From RI-92 sp037384645 (GTDB lineage Bacteria; Pseudomonadota; Gammaproteobacteria; UBA6429; Thiohalophilaceae), in the NCBI GenBank assembly GCA_037384645.1, contig JARRNT010000004.1, forward strand, positions 1 to 64,000: a DNA stretch of 64,000 nucleotides, in the 5' to 3' direction. Shown one piece after another: positions 8,010-17,303 of the stretch (within the stretch, counting starts at the first letter, position 1; each line of letters opens with the position of its first letter). The notes beneath the pieces were generated by a model. The model was not told the origin of the DNA. It was given only the letters and a program-made list of their open reading frames with translations, and ran no database searches. The translations under genes and the position numbers were made by a program.

Positions 8010-8876
8010 GTGACAACCGCTAAAGTCAGGGCTTACGCCGAACGTTTCAACCGTGTGTTTGATTATATCGATCAACACCTGGATGGTGATTTGAGCGTCG
8101 AGCAACTGAGCCGGGTGGCAAACTTTTCCAAGTATCATTTCCATCGGCAATTTTATGAATATGCGGGTATCAACGTCTCGCGCTACATCCAGTTGATCCG
8201 AATGCGACGGGCATCGTATCGGCTGGTGTTTTCCGAACAAACGCGCATTATTGATATTGCCATGGATGCAGGTTTTGAAAATCCGGAGTCGTTTTCACGG
8301 GCGTTCAAAAACCTGTTCGGTCAGAGCCCCTCGGCGTTCCGTAAACACCCGGCGTGGCAACCCTGGCACGAACAGTACCGCGTCCCCAAACTTCCACGGA
8401 GTCAAATCATGCAAGTCACTATTATCGAATTTAGCGAAACACCGGTTGCTGCCTACGAGCATCGCGGCCCAATGGAACAGGTAAACGACTCGGCTCGTGT
8501 CTTTATCGACTGGCGCAAGCAAAGCGGCCTGTCACCGGTCAACACAAGCCGAACCTTCGGCATTGCCTATGGCAATCCGGAGACGACGCCACCCGAGGAT
8601 TTTCGCTTCGACATCTGCGGTTCGATCGAGGCCGCGGTACCGGACAACCCGCAAGGCGTGATCAATAAGACCATTCCAGCCGGGCGCTGTGCCGTGGTGC
8701 GCCATCACGGCCCACATGACCGGATTGGCGAGAGCGCCTATTACCTGTATCGCGAGTGGCTGCCGCAAAGCGGTGAAGAGTTGCGGGACTTTCCCTTATT
8801 CTTTCATTACCTCAACCTGATGCCGGACACCCCGGAGCATGAATTGATCACCGACGTGTATTTACCGTTAAAGTAA
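8010..8876 (+). CDS. AraC-family regulator with GyrI-like effector domain
   Basis: A 288-aa regulator. Two AraC helix-turn-helix motifs fill about 10-108 (DLSVEQLSRVANFSKYHFHRQF and TRIIDIAMDAGFENPESFSRAF). Residues 135-288 form a GyrI-like/effector-binding domain (VTIIEFSETPVAAYEHRG, AGRCAVVRHHGPHDRIG, PLFFHYLNLMPDTPEHELITD). It has the domain order of Rob/SbmC-like proteins, which bind small hydrophobic ligands. It starts with GTG behind a strong GAGGAGGGAAA ribosome site. Probably cotranscribed with the DUF1272 gene. The target genes are not evident. Confidence 0.9.
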   Translation: MTTAKVRAYAERFNRVFDYIDQHLDGDLSVEQLSRVANFSKYHFHRQFYEYAGINVSRYIQLIRMRRASYRLVFSEQTRIIDIAMDAGFENPESFSRAFKNLFGQSPSAFRKHPAWQPWHEQYRVPKLPRSQIMQVTIIEFSETPVAAYEHRGPMEQVNDSARVFIDWRKQSGLSPVNTSRTFGIAYGNPETTPPEDFRFDICGSIEAAVPDNPQGVINKTIPAGRCAVVRHHGPHDRIGESAYYLYREWLPQSGEELRDFPLFFHYLNLMPDTPEHELITDVYLPLK

Positions 8877-8883
8877 TTCGTCG

Positions 8884-9354
8884 CTAATCGGTCTCAACCG
8901 GTAACATGGTTTTGTCCACCACCCGCCGCAGCACGAAACTGGAATGCACGCCGGTCACCCCGTGGATGCGGGTAATCCGGTTGAGCAGCAGCTCCTGGTA
9001 GGCATCCATGTCCCTGACCACGACCTTGAGCTGGTAATCGGCGTCCTGGCCGGTGATTAACAGGCACTCGATGACCTCGGGGATCGCCTGGATCGCCCGC
9101 TCAAAGTGATCAAAGCGCTCGGGGGTATGCTGGTCCATGGAAATCTGGATCAGGGCCATAAGGGAGAGACCCAGGGCCCTGGCATCCACCATGGCCCGGT
9201 AGCCGGTGATCAGGCCTGCCTTTTCGATGGCCTGGACCCGGCGCAGACACGGCGATGGCGACAAACCGATGCGGTCAGCCAGTTCCTGGTTGCTGATGCG
9301 GCCCTCCTGCTGCAGGATGCGCAGGATCTGGCGGTCGTAGCGGTCCAGTTTCAT
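8884..9354 (-). CDS. Lrp/AsnC-family transcriptional regulator
   Basis: A 156-aa regulator of normal family length. It has an N-terminal winged helix (LDRYDRQILRILQQEGRISNQELADRIGLSPSPCLRRVQ, about 2-45) and a C-terminal RAM effector/oligomerisation domain (about 70-145). The RAM domain includes ALIQISMDQHTPERFDHFE and VIECLLITGQDADYQLKVVV. It is divergent from leuA with an AT-rich spacer of about 170 bp containing an inverted repeat, so regulation of leucine synthesis or of itself is plausible. It is convergent with the AraC gene, leaving only 7 bp between stops. Confidence 0.92.
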   Translation of the reverse strand: MKLDRYDRQILRILQQEGRISNQELADRIGLSPSPCLRRVQAIEKAGLITGYRAMVDARALGLSLMALIQISMDQHTPERFDHFERAIQAIPEVIECLLITGQDADYQLKVVVRDMDAYQELLLNRITRIHGVTGVHSSFVLRRVVDKTMLPVETD

Positions 9355-9387
9355 ATCTTTGCCCTGATAATTACAAAGTCAGTATAT

Positions 9388-9417
9388 TATTGCTCATTTA
9401 TTATGTAATACGCAATA
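9388..9417. promoter_or_regulatory. Candidate operator in the lrp-leuA intergenic region
   Basis: TATTGC and GCAATA form an inverted repeat with 18 bp between, inside a very AT-rich tract between the divergent Lrp-type gene and leuA. Lrp family proteins often bind such degenerate AT-rich dyads. No defined -10/-35 set could be chosen. Confidence 0.35.
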
Positions 9418-9526
9418 TAGTAACAATTACAGCCATTTCCTGGCATAAAACGCAAGCATCTGGCGCGGGGATTTGACTAGTATTAAGGCCATGCATAACC
9501 TGTTACAGAAGGAAGGAATCACCGCC

Positions 9527-11227
9527 ATGTTGAAACAGCCCGGTCGCAAGTACCGCCCCTTTGCCCCCGTGAATCTGACCGATCGGCAATGGCCAAACCA
9601 GAGCCTGACGGCACCCCCGATCTGGATGAGCACCGACCTGCGTGACGGTAACCAGGCCCTGTTCGAGCCCATGGATAGTGAGCGCAAACTGCGGATGTTC
9701 CGGACCCTTTGCGAGGTCGGTGTCAAGGAGATCGAAGTGGCCTTTCCTGCCGCCTCGCAGACCGATTTCAATTTCGTGCGCCAGCTCATCGAAGACAAGC
9801 ACGTCCCGGAAGATGTCACCATCGAGGTGCTAACCCAGGCCCGCGAACACCTGATCCGCCGGACCATGGAATCGGTCCGCGGTGCCCGGCGCGCCATCGT
9901 GCATGTCTATAACGCCACCTCCAAAACCTTTCGTGACATCGTGTTCAACATGAGCAAGGCCGAAGTGGTGGACATGGCCGTGTCCTCGGTCCGCTTGATC
10001 AAACAGCTGGCAGCAGAACAACCCGAGACCGAATGGGTACTCGAATACAGCCCGGAAACCTTTTCCGCCACCGAACTGGAATTTGCCCGCGAGATCTGTG
10101 ATGCGGTCACCGCCGAATGGGGTGCGACACCGGACAACAAGGTCATCATCAACCTGCCCACCACCGTCGAGGTCGCCAGCCCCAATGTCTACGCCGATCA
10201 GATCGAATGGATGCATCGCAACCTCGCCCGCCGTGACAGCGTGATCCTGAGTCTGCATCCGCACAATGACCGTGGCACCGCCGTGGCCTCTGCCGAGCTG
10301 GGCATGATGGCCGGCGCCGATCGTGTCGAAGGCTGCCTGTTCGGTAACGGTGAGCGCACCGGTAATGTTGACCTGGTGACCCTGGCCCTGAATTTTTATA
10401 CCCAGGGCGTCGACCCGAAACTGGATTTTTCCGATATCAACGAGATTGCGCGCACGGTCGAACATTGCACCCAGTTGCCGATCCATCCACGTCACCCTTA
10501 TGTCGGTGACCTGGTGTTTACCGCCTTTTCCGGTTCCCACCAGGATGCCATCAGGAAAGGCTTCGCGGCGCAACAGGCCGATGCCCCCTGGAATGTCCCT
10601 TACCTGCCGATTGACCCCACCGATATCGGGCGCAGCTACGATTCGGTCATCCGGGTCAACAGCCAGTCCGGCAAGGGCGGTATCGCCTACCTGCTGGAAA
10701 CCGAGTATGGCGTGGTCATGCCGCGACGGCTGCAGGTGGAGTTTTCCGGTGTAGTGCAACAGCATACCGATAGCCACGGCGGCGAAGTCAGTGCCGCCGA
10801 CATCTGGCAATTGTTTTCACAGACCTACCTGGACAGCGTGCAACCGGTGCATTACCTCGAACACCACCTGTTCGAACACGATAACGCCCAGGGGATCCGC
10901 TTAAGCCTGGAGATCGACGGTGTCTCGCATCTGCTCACGGGTGAAGGCAACGGCCCGATTGACGCGGCGGTGCATGCGCTTCAGCGCATCGGCATCCCGA
11001 TCCAGGTCCGCAGTTATGAAGAACGCTCGATTACGGCGAGTGAAGATGCCGGTGACGCCAAAGCCTGCGCCTTTGTGGAAGTCACGGTCCCCGGCCACAG
11101 CCAGGAGTGTTATGGTGCGGGTGTCGATACCAATATCGTCACGGCCTCCATCAAGGCCCTGATCAGCGCCGTCAACCGCATGGATATCAACGACAGTGTT
11201 ATCACTGCACAACTCAAACAGGCCTGA
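9527..11227 (+). CDS. leuA: 2-isopropylmalate synthase
   Basis: A 566-aa LeuA of the long (type 2, Escherichia-distant, LeuA2) form. It catalyses acetyl-CoA plus 2-oxoisovalerate to 2-isopropylmalate, the first committed step to leucine. The TIM-barrel HMGL-like domain has STDLRDGNQALFEPM near 50 and the metal-binding HPHNDRGTAVASAE near 260. The C-terminal LeuA dimer/allosteric domain covers about 430-560 (VEVTVPGHSQECYGAGVDTN). The ATG giving MLKQPGRKYRPF was preferred over an upstream in-frame ATG because it matches the family N-terminus and follows AGGAAGG. It stands alone, with no leuBCD nearby. Confidence 0.95.
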   Translation: MLKQPGRKYRPFAPVNLTDRQWPNQSLTAPPIWMSTDLRDGNQALFEPMDSERKLRMFRTLCEVGVKEIEVAFPAASQTDFNFVRQLIEDKHVPEDVTIEVLTQAREHLIRRTMESVRGARRAIVHVYNATSKTFRDIVFNMSKAEVVDMAVSSVRLIKQLAAEQPETEWVLEYSPETFSATELEFAREICDAVTAEWGATPDNKVIINLPTTVEVASPNVYADQIEWMHRNLARRDSVILSLHPHNDRGTAVASAELGMMAGADRVEGCLFGNGERTGNVDLVTLALNFYTQGVDPKLDFSDINEIARTVEHCTQLPIHPRHPYVGDLVFTAFSGSHQDAIRKGFAAQQADAPWNVPYLPIDPTDIGRSYDSVIRVNSQSGKGGIAYLLETEYGVVMPRRLQVEFSGVVQQHTDSHGGEVSAADIWQLFSQTYLDSVQPVHYLEHHLFEHDNAQGIRLSLEIDGVSHLLTGEGNGPIDAAVHALQRIGIPIQVRSYEERSITASEDAGDAKACAFVEVTVPGHSQECYGAGVDTNIVTASIKALISAVNRMDINDSVITAQLKQA

Positions 11228-11246
11228 GTCGGGAAAGCAGGAATCA

Positions 11247-11280
11247 CATACCGGGTATGCGCGAGATGCTACCCGGTATG
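11247..11280. terminator. Stem-loop after leuA
   Basis: CATACCGGGTA and TACCCGGTATG are perfect 11-bp arms around a 12-nt loop, starting 20 bp after the leuA stop and before the convergent marC gene. No U-tract follows on either strand, so it may be a bidirectional or weak terminator. Confidence 0.5.
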
Positions 11281-11318
11281 CCGAGTGTCGCTCACTTCTT
11301 CGAGAAGATAATTCCAGC

Positions 11319-11957
11319 CTAGTGCAGCACAGTAAATGCACCGTGCAGGCCGCCAATCACCATCTGGGTACCGATCACCGCCAGGATCAAGCCCATCATG
11401 CGCGTAATCGCGCCCAGTGCACTGGTGCCGATATAGCTCACGAACTTGGCACCGAACATGAAAAACACATAGGTAATGACACACAGCACGGCAAAGGCAA
11501 TGATGGTGATACTGATATTGCGCATGCCACCGCCGGCGGAAAAACTCATGGCCGTGGCAATCGTACCCGGCCCGGCAAGGATTGGCATGGCCAGGGGTGA
11601 GACCGCCACACTCAGGGCGGCCTTGCGCGACTGGGGCTGGCTGGCTTCCTCCGGATGATGCAGGCTGGATGGATTGCCCCGCAACATGTGGTAGCCAATG
11701 ATAAAGACAATCAGGCCACCGGTAATACGAAACGCCGGCAGGGTAAGCCCGAACAGATGGAAAATGATCTTGCCGGCGATCGCAAACAGGGTCACGATGA
11801 TAAACGCCAGTAACAGCGAACGCAGGGCAACGGATGCGGAAGTTTGCCTGTCATCATCACCGGTCAGGCCCAGGAAGATGGGAACGTTCGCGATCGGGTT
11901 CATGATCGCAAAGAATCCCATGAAGACGGTAAAAGTGTGCTGAACTGCGCTATCCAT
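11319..11957 (-). CDS. MarC-family integral membrane protein
   Basis: A 212-aa protein with six predicted membrane segments. Diagnostic MarC/UPF0056 stretches are FMGFFAIMNPIANVPIFLGL at the N-terminus, PLAMPILAGPGTIATAMSF around 125 and a C-terminal GAITRMMGLILAVIGTQMVI. The function of the family is not settled; the former link with multiple antibiotic resistance is unsupported. It follows the MFS gene after 43 bp on the same strand, so the two may be cotranscribed. Convergent with leuA. Confidence 0.92.
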   Translation of the reverse strand: MDSAVQHTFTVFMGFFAIMNPIANVPIFLGLTGDDDRQTSASVALRSLLLAFIIVTLFAIAGKIIFHLFGLTLPAFRITGGLIVFIIGYHMLRGNPSSLHHPEEASQPQSRKAALSVAVSPLAMPILAGPGTIATAMSFSAGGGMRNISITIIAFAVLCVITYVFFMFGAKFVSYIGTSALGAITRMMGLILAVIGTQMVIGGLHGAFTVLH

Positions 11958-12000
11958 TCCTGTTCTCTCCTTTATCTGTTTTTATTGAACACGACTCGCC

Positions 12001-13194
12001 TTATTCTGTTTCTGCCAGCGCTGACTGTGCCGGTTCGGTGAGCCAGAAGACAAAACCAATCGTACCAAAACAGCCACCGGCGATGGCCACACCGGTCCAG
12101 CCATAATGATTGAAGGACGCAGCGGCAACCGCAGAACCCAGTGCCCCACCAAGAAAAAAGCAGGTCATGTATGCCGTGGTCAGGCGACTGCGCGCCTCCG
12201 GACGCAGACTGTAGATTGTGCTTTGATTCAGGATCTGTGTGCCCTGTACGCCGAGGTCGAGCACTACGATGCCCACGATAATGGCCAGGACGTGGCTGGG
12301 CCATAAGCCCATCAAGACGAAACTGATGACCGTCAGCAACAGGGTTATGCCCGTACCAATCCGGGTATGCCCCAGGTCATGCAGGTGCCCGGCCAGGGAG
12401 GCCATCACCGCACCGGCCACACCCAGTAAACCAAACAGGCCAATGACGGTATCACTGTAATGATACGGTGCCGGCGATAATAAAAACGGCAAACCTGTCC
12501 AGAGCACGCTAAAGGCCGCGAACACGCACATGCCGTAAACGATGCGCCGGCGCAATAATGGCAGTTCGATCATCAGGTCCAGAATGGACCTGAGTAATTT
12601 CCCGTAAGGCTGGCGATTTTGTGCAGGTTCAGCCGGCAAGACCCTGGCCAGCACAATACTCTGGATCAACATCAGCACCGCCGCGATCCAGAATACCGCG
12701 CGCCAGCCAAAGGCATCAGAAATCAGGCCCGACGCGACCCGGCCGAGCAGGATGCCCAGCAGCAATCCACTCATCACCCGCCCGACAACTCGACCACGAT
12801 CCTTATCGCGTGCCAGGTGGGCAGCAAACGGCACCAGGACCTGGGCGACTACCGCGGTAAATCCGACAAGCAGGCAGGCGATAAAAAACCAGACCAGGCG
12901 AGTTGATAACGCAGCCGCCACCAGGGCAACGACAGCAGCCAGTAAAACGCGCGAAATCAGGCGTCGGCGTTCCAGCAGGTCACCCAGTGGCACCAACAAA
13001 ACCAGACCAGCTGCATAGCCCAGTTGCGTCATGGTAATAATCGTACCCGCCGCACCATTAGATACGTTGAAACTACGCGCAAGCGTATGCAGCAACGGCT
13101 GCGCATAGTAAAGATTGGCAACCGAGATACCGGTCGCGACAGCAATGATGAAAACAAGGGGTGAATTTGGGCGTAATCCGGATTGCACGCTCAT
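12001..13194 (-). CDS. MFS transporter (drug/arabinose-efflux type)
   Basis: A 397-aa major facilitator with 12 predicted membrane helices. The loop 2-3 signature appears as VLLVPLGDLLERRRLISRVL, and the motif region MSGLLLGILLGRVASGLISD lies around 140. The family includes small-molecule and sugar-efflux pumps similar to YdeA/YnfM and uncharacterised relatives; the substrate is unknown. It begins MSVQSGLRPNSPLVFIIAVATG and ends at a hydrophilic tail. Upstream (13195-13406) there is no gene. Confidence 0.9.
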   Translation of the reverse strand: MSVQSGLRPNSPLVFIIAVATGISVANLYYAQPLLHTLARSFNVSNGAAGTIITMTQLGYAAGLVLLVPLGDLLERRRLISRVLLAAVVALVAAALSTRLVWFFIACLLVGFTAVVAQVLVPFAAHLARDKDRGRVVGRVMSGLLLGILLGRVASGLISDAFGWRAVFWIAAVLMLIQSIVLARVLPAEPAQNRQPYGKLLRSILDLMIELPLLRRRIVYGMCVFAAFSVLWTGLPFLLSPAPYHYSDTVIGLFGLLGVAGAVMASLAGHLHDLGHTRIGTGITLLLTVISFVLMGLWPSHVLAIIVGIVVLDLGVQGTQILNQSTIYSLRPEARSRLTTAYMTCFFLGGALGSAVAAASFNHYGWTGVAIAGGCFGTIGFVFWLTEPAQSALAETE

Positions 13195-13406
13195 TTTTTC
13201 TCCAGGAAGTTTTTATAGCCGGCTCCAACTGATTTACCGGGTCTCGTAGTGTACCTGCACCACTGACCAAATCCTATTGTCCGATAACACAAGGGCGAGT
13301 GTATTGTGATTCCAGCCGACAATAAAAATTCAATTTTTCATTGTGCCGCACGGAATGTACTAACGGTAGAGAGTGGCCAGCAGCAAACTTTCCATTCAGG
13401 CAGACT

Positions 13407-13805
13407 CTACTCACGCCTGTCTGGTTGAAAACCAGTTTGCCTGAACCAGCTATTTGAAGGTGGCAGGAATAACAACAGAGTAATGGCGATCTGTAATAAC
13501 ACCTGCAGCATGGCAAAATAGCGCAGTGACATATGCACGTAATGCGCCTGGTGGTGATTACGCAGCATTAATACGCTGCCCAGTACAAAGATCACCAGCC
13601 AGGTAATTCTCGCCCAGTTACGACGCCTCAGGATATAAGCAAAAATAATCGCGGAGGGAACGACAAAGACCAGGACCATAAACAGGATGACCTGCCTGGC
13701 AAATGCCTGTGGTGTATTTTGATAATCGATGTACGCCGAAATAAGCGCCGCAATAATCGACAGGATAAACAGGATCGTTGCATACCTGATGGTTTTTGGA
13801 AGCAT
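13407..13805 (-). CDS. Small four-helix membrane protein of unknown function
   Basis: A 132-aa protein with four hydrophobic segments: YATILFILSIIAALISAYI, VILFMVLVFVVPSAIIFAYI, ITWLVIFVLGSVLMLR and LLQIAITLLLFLP. Charged loops contain LRRRNWAR and RNHHQAHYVH. The ATG at 13805 is used rather than a GTG four codons upstream. I do not recognise the family with confidence. It sits between panB and the MFS gene on the same strand; no operon link is compelling, since both gaps exceed 60 bp. Confidence 0.65.
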   Translation of the reverse strand: MLPKTIRYATILFILSIIAALISAYIDYQNTPQAFARQVILFMVLVFVVPSAIIFAYILRRRNWARITWLVIFVLGSVLMLRNHHQAHYVHMSLRYFAMLQVLLQIAITLLLFLPPSNSWFRQTGFQPDRRE

Positions 13806-13871
13806 GGGTAACACCACGTCTGAATACCTGTACCGCCGGGATTTGTTAACCGGCGATACAGGTAGCTGCCG

Positions 13872-14657
13872 CTAACGTTTGGCCGCGCGTTTGAGCCTGA
13901 TGATATTATTGGGAAACTCCCGCGTGGTCACTTCCCGCTCAAAGGCCTGTGCCACTTCCAGGATCGCGTCGCTCAAATGCGCATATTGCTTGGAAAATGG
14001 CGGCCAATAATCGCCAAGGCCGAGAGCATCATTAATAACCAGGACCTGGCCATCACAATCCGGACCGGCGCCAATACCAATTGTCGGAATCGTGAGTTCC
14101 TGTGTAATAGACGCCGCAAGCTCGTAGGGAATATGCTCGAGCACGAGCATAAATGCGCCGGCTGCCTGGATACCCAGGGCTTCTTCACGAATCCGGCTTG
14201 CTTCCGTATCGCTACGTCCTACCTTGGCAAAACTCGTTGCAGTCTGCGGCAGTAAGCCGGTATGTCCCACCACCGCCACGCCATGCTGCACCAGGTGAGA
14301 GATAACATCGTATTTCGGCCCTTCCAGTTTTACGCTATCGGCGCCGGCAGCGAGCAGGCGTCGGGCGTGATGCAGGGCCGTCTTTGGATCCTTGTCAGTC
14401 TCGTAGGGTAAATCACCTATTATATAAGTGTCGGGTGCGCCCCGGCGTACGGCCCCGATATGGTACTCCATGTGCTCAATGGTCACCTCACGGGTGCTCT
14501 CGAATCCCATTTCCACCATGCCGACCGTATCCCCTACCAGGATGGCCGGAATACCCGCGGCAGCCAGGCTGCGCGCAACCGGGCAGGTGTAAGCCGTCAA
14601 CATGGCAATTGGCGTATTGCCCTTCATCGCCAGGAAATCCTGTGTCTGTCGTTTCAT
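13872..14657 (-). CDS. panB: 3-methyl-2-oxobutanoate hydroxymethyltransferase
   Basis: A 261-aa PanB. It transfers a hydroxymethyl group from 5,10-methylene-THF to 2-oxoisovalerate, giving ketopantoate for pantothenate and CoA. Typical stretches are KGNTPIAMLTAYTCPVARSL, the metal-site region ILVGDTVGMVEMGFEST, YETDKDPKTALHHARRLLAA, GADSVKLEGP, VVGHTGLLPQTA and IPTIGIGAGPDCDGQVLV. Length and N-terminus match the family. The panC and panD genes are not adjacent, which is unusual for many gammaproteobacteria. It stands alone on the minus strand, with 146 bp upstream holding no gene. Confidence 0.95.
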   Translation of the reverse strand: MKRQTQDFLAMKGNTPIAMLTAYTCPVARSLAAAGIPAILVGDTVGMVEMGFESTREVTIEHMEYHIGAVRRGAPDTYIIGDLPYETDKDPKTALHHARRLLAAGADSVKLEGPKYDVISHLVQHGVAVVGHTGLLPQTATSFAKVGRSDTEASRIREEALGIQAAGAFMLVLEHIPYELAASITQELTIPTIGIGAGPDCDGQVLVINDALGLGDYWPPFSKQYAHLSDAILEVAQAFEREVTTREFPNNIIRLKRAAKR

Positions 14658-14803
14658 AATTCAGGCTCCTGTATCGTCATCACCTTAATCATATATAGTT
14701 TACAATGATTCAGCGTCAATCTAGAAGTGTTCTCAAACTGCAAAATCATCCCATAAATCAAGCGCTTCAGCTGAATAGCCTATCAATCCCGGCAGAAAAA
14801 AAT

Positions 14804-15328
14804 TTACTCCTGCATCAGTTCTCGCAGATATCTGAATAACTGGCGAGCGGCGCGGGGTGTTTGTTTGTGTGCAGATTCATGCTTCGCCGTCGCAACATAC
14901 TGCTGGATTTTTTTGATATCGGCTTGCGGGTACAGGCTGATCAGTTCCTGCAACGCTGTCTCGCCTTCATTCAACAAGCGCTCCCGCCAGGTCTCCAGCT
15001 GATGCAATTGTGCCCTTGCCAACTGCCCACCCTGCTTCAACCGGTTCATCACCTCGTGCACAGGTTCCAGCTCGATATCCCGCATTAACTTACCGATAAA
15101 TTGTAATTGACGACGCCTTGCTTCCCTTGCCTTCATATCCCGGCATTGCACCATGGCATCATGTAGTTTCTCCGGCAGCTCGAGTTTTTCCAGCACCTGC
15201 CTGAACTGGGCGACCGGCAACTCGACAATGTCTTTGCCCAGTGCCTGCGCCGCCTCGGCTTCACGCTTTTGTTGCTGCTTGCTCTTTCTACGGATTTCAC
15301 CTGTATCCGTATCCCATTCTTCACTCAT
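14804..15328 (-). CDS. darP: Ribosome-associated protein DarP/YjgA (DUF615)
   Basis: A 174-aa DUF615 protein. DarP associates with late 50S ribosomal assembly intermediates. Family hallmarks are KSKQQQKREAEAAQALGKDI, VELPVAQFRQVLEKLELPEKL, the REARRRQLQFIGKLMRD block and a C-terminal AARQLFRYLRELMQE. The protein is highly charged and helical. The ATG at 15328 gives MSEEWDTDTGEIRRKSKQ; the frame is open 23 codons further upstream, but that part lacks family similarity. The usual pmbA neighbour is absent. Confidence 0.9.
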   Translation of the reverse strand: MSEEWDTDTGEIRRKSKQQQKREAEAAQALGKDIVELPVAQFRQVLEKLELPEKLHDAMVQCRDMKAREARRRQLQFIGKLMRDIELEPVHEVMNRLKQGGQLARAQLHQLETWRERLLNEGETALQELISLYPQADIKKIQQYVATAKHESAHKQTPRAARQLFRYLRELMQE

Positions 15329-15740
15329 GTTCGATTTTATCCATACATTGATGCCAGATAGCGACTTTTTATTCGCCCCGGCTTTTATTACTCGCATAGA
15401 CCTGGTCCACGATCAGTTTCGGCATTTTACCCCTGATATTAGCGAACTGCTTGCAGACTTTCTGTTTTGGATAGCCATATCGCCAACAGGAATACGTGAC
15501 ATTCGCTATCAGGGTATTTTGTTCACAAATACTCGCAAGACCAGCCCGCCTCATCGGGTACCCCGGCCCCGCTTGTATGCAGGATGATTGACATGCTTAA
15601 CGAAAGTTCATTATAGCAGCTCGGACAGGCCATCCATAAACCGAAGGCAGAAAATGGTCTCACTGCTCCGAACAGAGACATCCAGAAATTAATCTATGGC
15701 AAATTGTGAGTGACGCATTTCGTGCTGCTATATTGCCATA
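15329..15740. other. Intergenic stretch without a recognisable gene
   Basis: About 410 bp between darP and the PhzF-like gene. The open frames here (for example 61 codons on the minus strand at 15369-15554) show no family features, unusual composition and no ribosome site. I see no RNA gene or repeat in it. Confidence 0.5.
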
Positions 15741-16622
15741 TCATTCACACATCAAGCTGCCATTAATACAGGTGACAGCGTTACCACCAACCTCAATGCG
15801 ATCCGGCGCGATCGACAACTGCAGCATACCGTCACGTCCCATTAGCTGACCCTGGGTTGCCACGTACTGATTACCGATAGTGTCAACCTGGCCGGTCTCC
15901 CGGATATAAGCGGCAACACAACCATTCCCGCTGCCGCACACCGGGTCTTCGTTAACGCCGACCGCAGGGGCAAAGGCCCTTACCTCGATCTGACTGCGGC
16001 TACCTGCAGGATACTCGCCAAAGACCACTACGCCGGTATCACCACTGGCGCGGTCCAGGGCTTGCATTTGCTGCAGGTCGGGCCTGAGTGCGAGCACGGC
16101 ACTGGCATCGGCTAACTGGGCAACCAGCCAACGCGGTCCGACATCCACCCGTAGCGGCATGACACCGGGCTTCAGGCTGCACCCCAGGCTTGCCTGCAAC
16201 GACTGTTGCCGCGCCGGATCCAGCCCGGTGATCGTCGGTTCCGGCAGTTCGAAGGCAATCCACTGTTCCCCCTGCGCATCCGGTTTCACGTGTAATGTCA
16301 CCAGCCCGGCAGCACATTGTTGCACCAGCTTGCCCGTATGCAATTTGACCATACCGGCTTCGAGCAGGGCATGCGCCGTACCGATCGTGGGATGGCCGGC
16401 AAACGGTATTTCAGCATGTGGGGTAAAAATGCGTAACTGGTAGTCTGCCTGCGGATCAGTAGCTGGAATGACAAAGGTAGTTTCGGACAGATTGGTCCAG
16501 TTCGCTATGGCCTGCATCTGCCTGCTGGAAAGATCCCCGGCACGCAGGATCACGGCGACCGGGTTGCCCCTGTACCCGTGACGGGTAAACACATCGACCT
16601 GACTGAAAGGGAGTTTTTGCAT
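15741..16622 (-). CDS. PhzF-family isomerase/epimerase
   Basis: A 293-aa PhzF-like protein with the two-fold diaminopimelate-epimerase-like architecture. The N-terminal half has PFSQVDVFTRHGYRGNPVAVIL, the catalytic-Glu region NLSETTFVIPA and FAGHPTIGTAHALLE. The C-terminal half has the second catalytic-type loop VNEDPVCGSGNGCVAAYI. Residues around the Asp/Glu and the GHPT site are present, so it should be active. The substrate is unknown; family members range from phenazine synthesis to generic isomerases, and no phenazine genes are nearby. The adjacent GNAT gene is 33 bp upstream on the same strand. Confidence 0.9.
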   Translation of the reverse strand: MQKLPFSQVDVFTRHGYRGNPVAVILRAGDLSSRQMQAIANWTNLSETTFVIPATDPQADYQLRIFTPHAEIPFAGHPTIGTAHALLEAGMVKLHTGKLVQQCAAGLVTLHVKPDAQGEQWIAFELPEPTITGLDPARQQSLQASLGCSLKPGVMPLRVDVGPRWLVAQLADASAVLALRPDLQQMQALDRASGDTGVVVFGEYPAGSRSQIEVRAFAPAVGVNEDPVCGSGNGCVAAYIRETGQVDTIGNQYVATQGQLMGRDGMLQLSIAPDRIEVGGNAVTCINGSLMCE

Positions 16623-16655
16623 GAGTACTGTCCTGATAAGCCTGATGCCTGGTTA

Positions 16656-17153
16656 CTATAACCGTTTTAGATAAACCAGCATCGATTCACTGTCATGCAG
16701 ATATTCCGCTATCTCTCCGGCACGCTCAAACCCGCAGGCTTCATAGAAGGCGCGCGCCCTGGCAAAATCCGGATGGTCGTAGGTTTCAATAAACAGCTTG
16801 CGGTAGTCCCTCGCCCTCGCCTGCTGTTCCAGCATAGCCAGAAGCCGCCGGCCGATTCCCTGCCGCTGGTAATCCGGATCGACCGCAAACCAGGCCAGCC
16901 ACACGTTCTCGTCTGGCCCCCAGGCATAATGATGCAAACCACAAATCGCCAGCACATCAGTCTTCGCATGGCAGGTGTAATACTGACGGCCATCATCCAG
17001 TCCATGCGTCTGGCAGGCGAAATGTTTTTCGAACGTCCGCCTGGCCCAGTCCGCTTCGGCCTCATTCATGGCCCTGGCTATCAGCTCACAAACGGGACCG
17101 ATGTCCTTTTCCTGCATCTCGCACAGGTCTGAGGCTAACAAATCAGCTGACAT
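16656..17153 (-). CDS. GNAT-family N-acetyltransferase
   Basis: A 165-aa acetyltransferase. The acetyl-CoA site is visible as LAWFAVDPDYQRQGIGRRLLAMLE (Q/RxxGxG/A motif A), followed by LFIETYDHPDFARARAFYEACGF. The N-terminal part (MQEKDIGPVCELIARAMNEAEA) forms the usual first strand-helix. An ATG at 17153 was taken over a GTG three codons earlier. It lies directly upstream of the PhzF-like gene with 33 bp between, consistent with a two-gene unit. The substrate cannot be inferred. Confidence 0.88.
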   Translation of the reverse strand: MSADLLASDLCEMQEKDIGPVCELIARAMNEAEADWARRTFEKHFACQTHGLDDGRQYYTCHAKTDVLAICGLHHYAWGPDENVWLAWFAVDPDYQRQGIGRRLLAMLEQQARARDYRKLFIETYDHPDFARARAFYEACGFERAGEIAEYLHDSESMLVYLKRL

Positions 17154-17303
17154 TATTCTCACACGGTTATTTACTGGTGCAACATGATACCGACAGTTCC
17201 AATGGTAAGTACATCGATACTGCCGGAAATAGCCCGGGCCTGGAACCTGGGGCTTGCAAACAGAACCAGGCGACTGCGGCGAAGATAAAGAGAAAGGAAG
17301 TCT

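Noticed and set aside
9830..10810. 326-codon frame antisense to leuA
   Set aside because: A shadow of the high-GC leuA codon pattern; its sequence has low complexity (Gly/Asp/His-rich) and no family features.
15153..15587. 144-codon plus-strand frame across the darP start
   Set aside because: It lies mostly antisense to darP and lacks any recognisable pattern.
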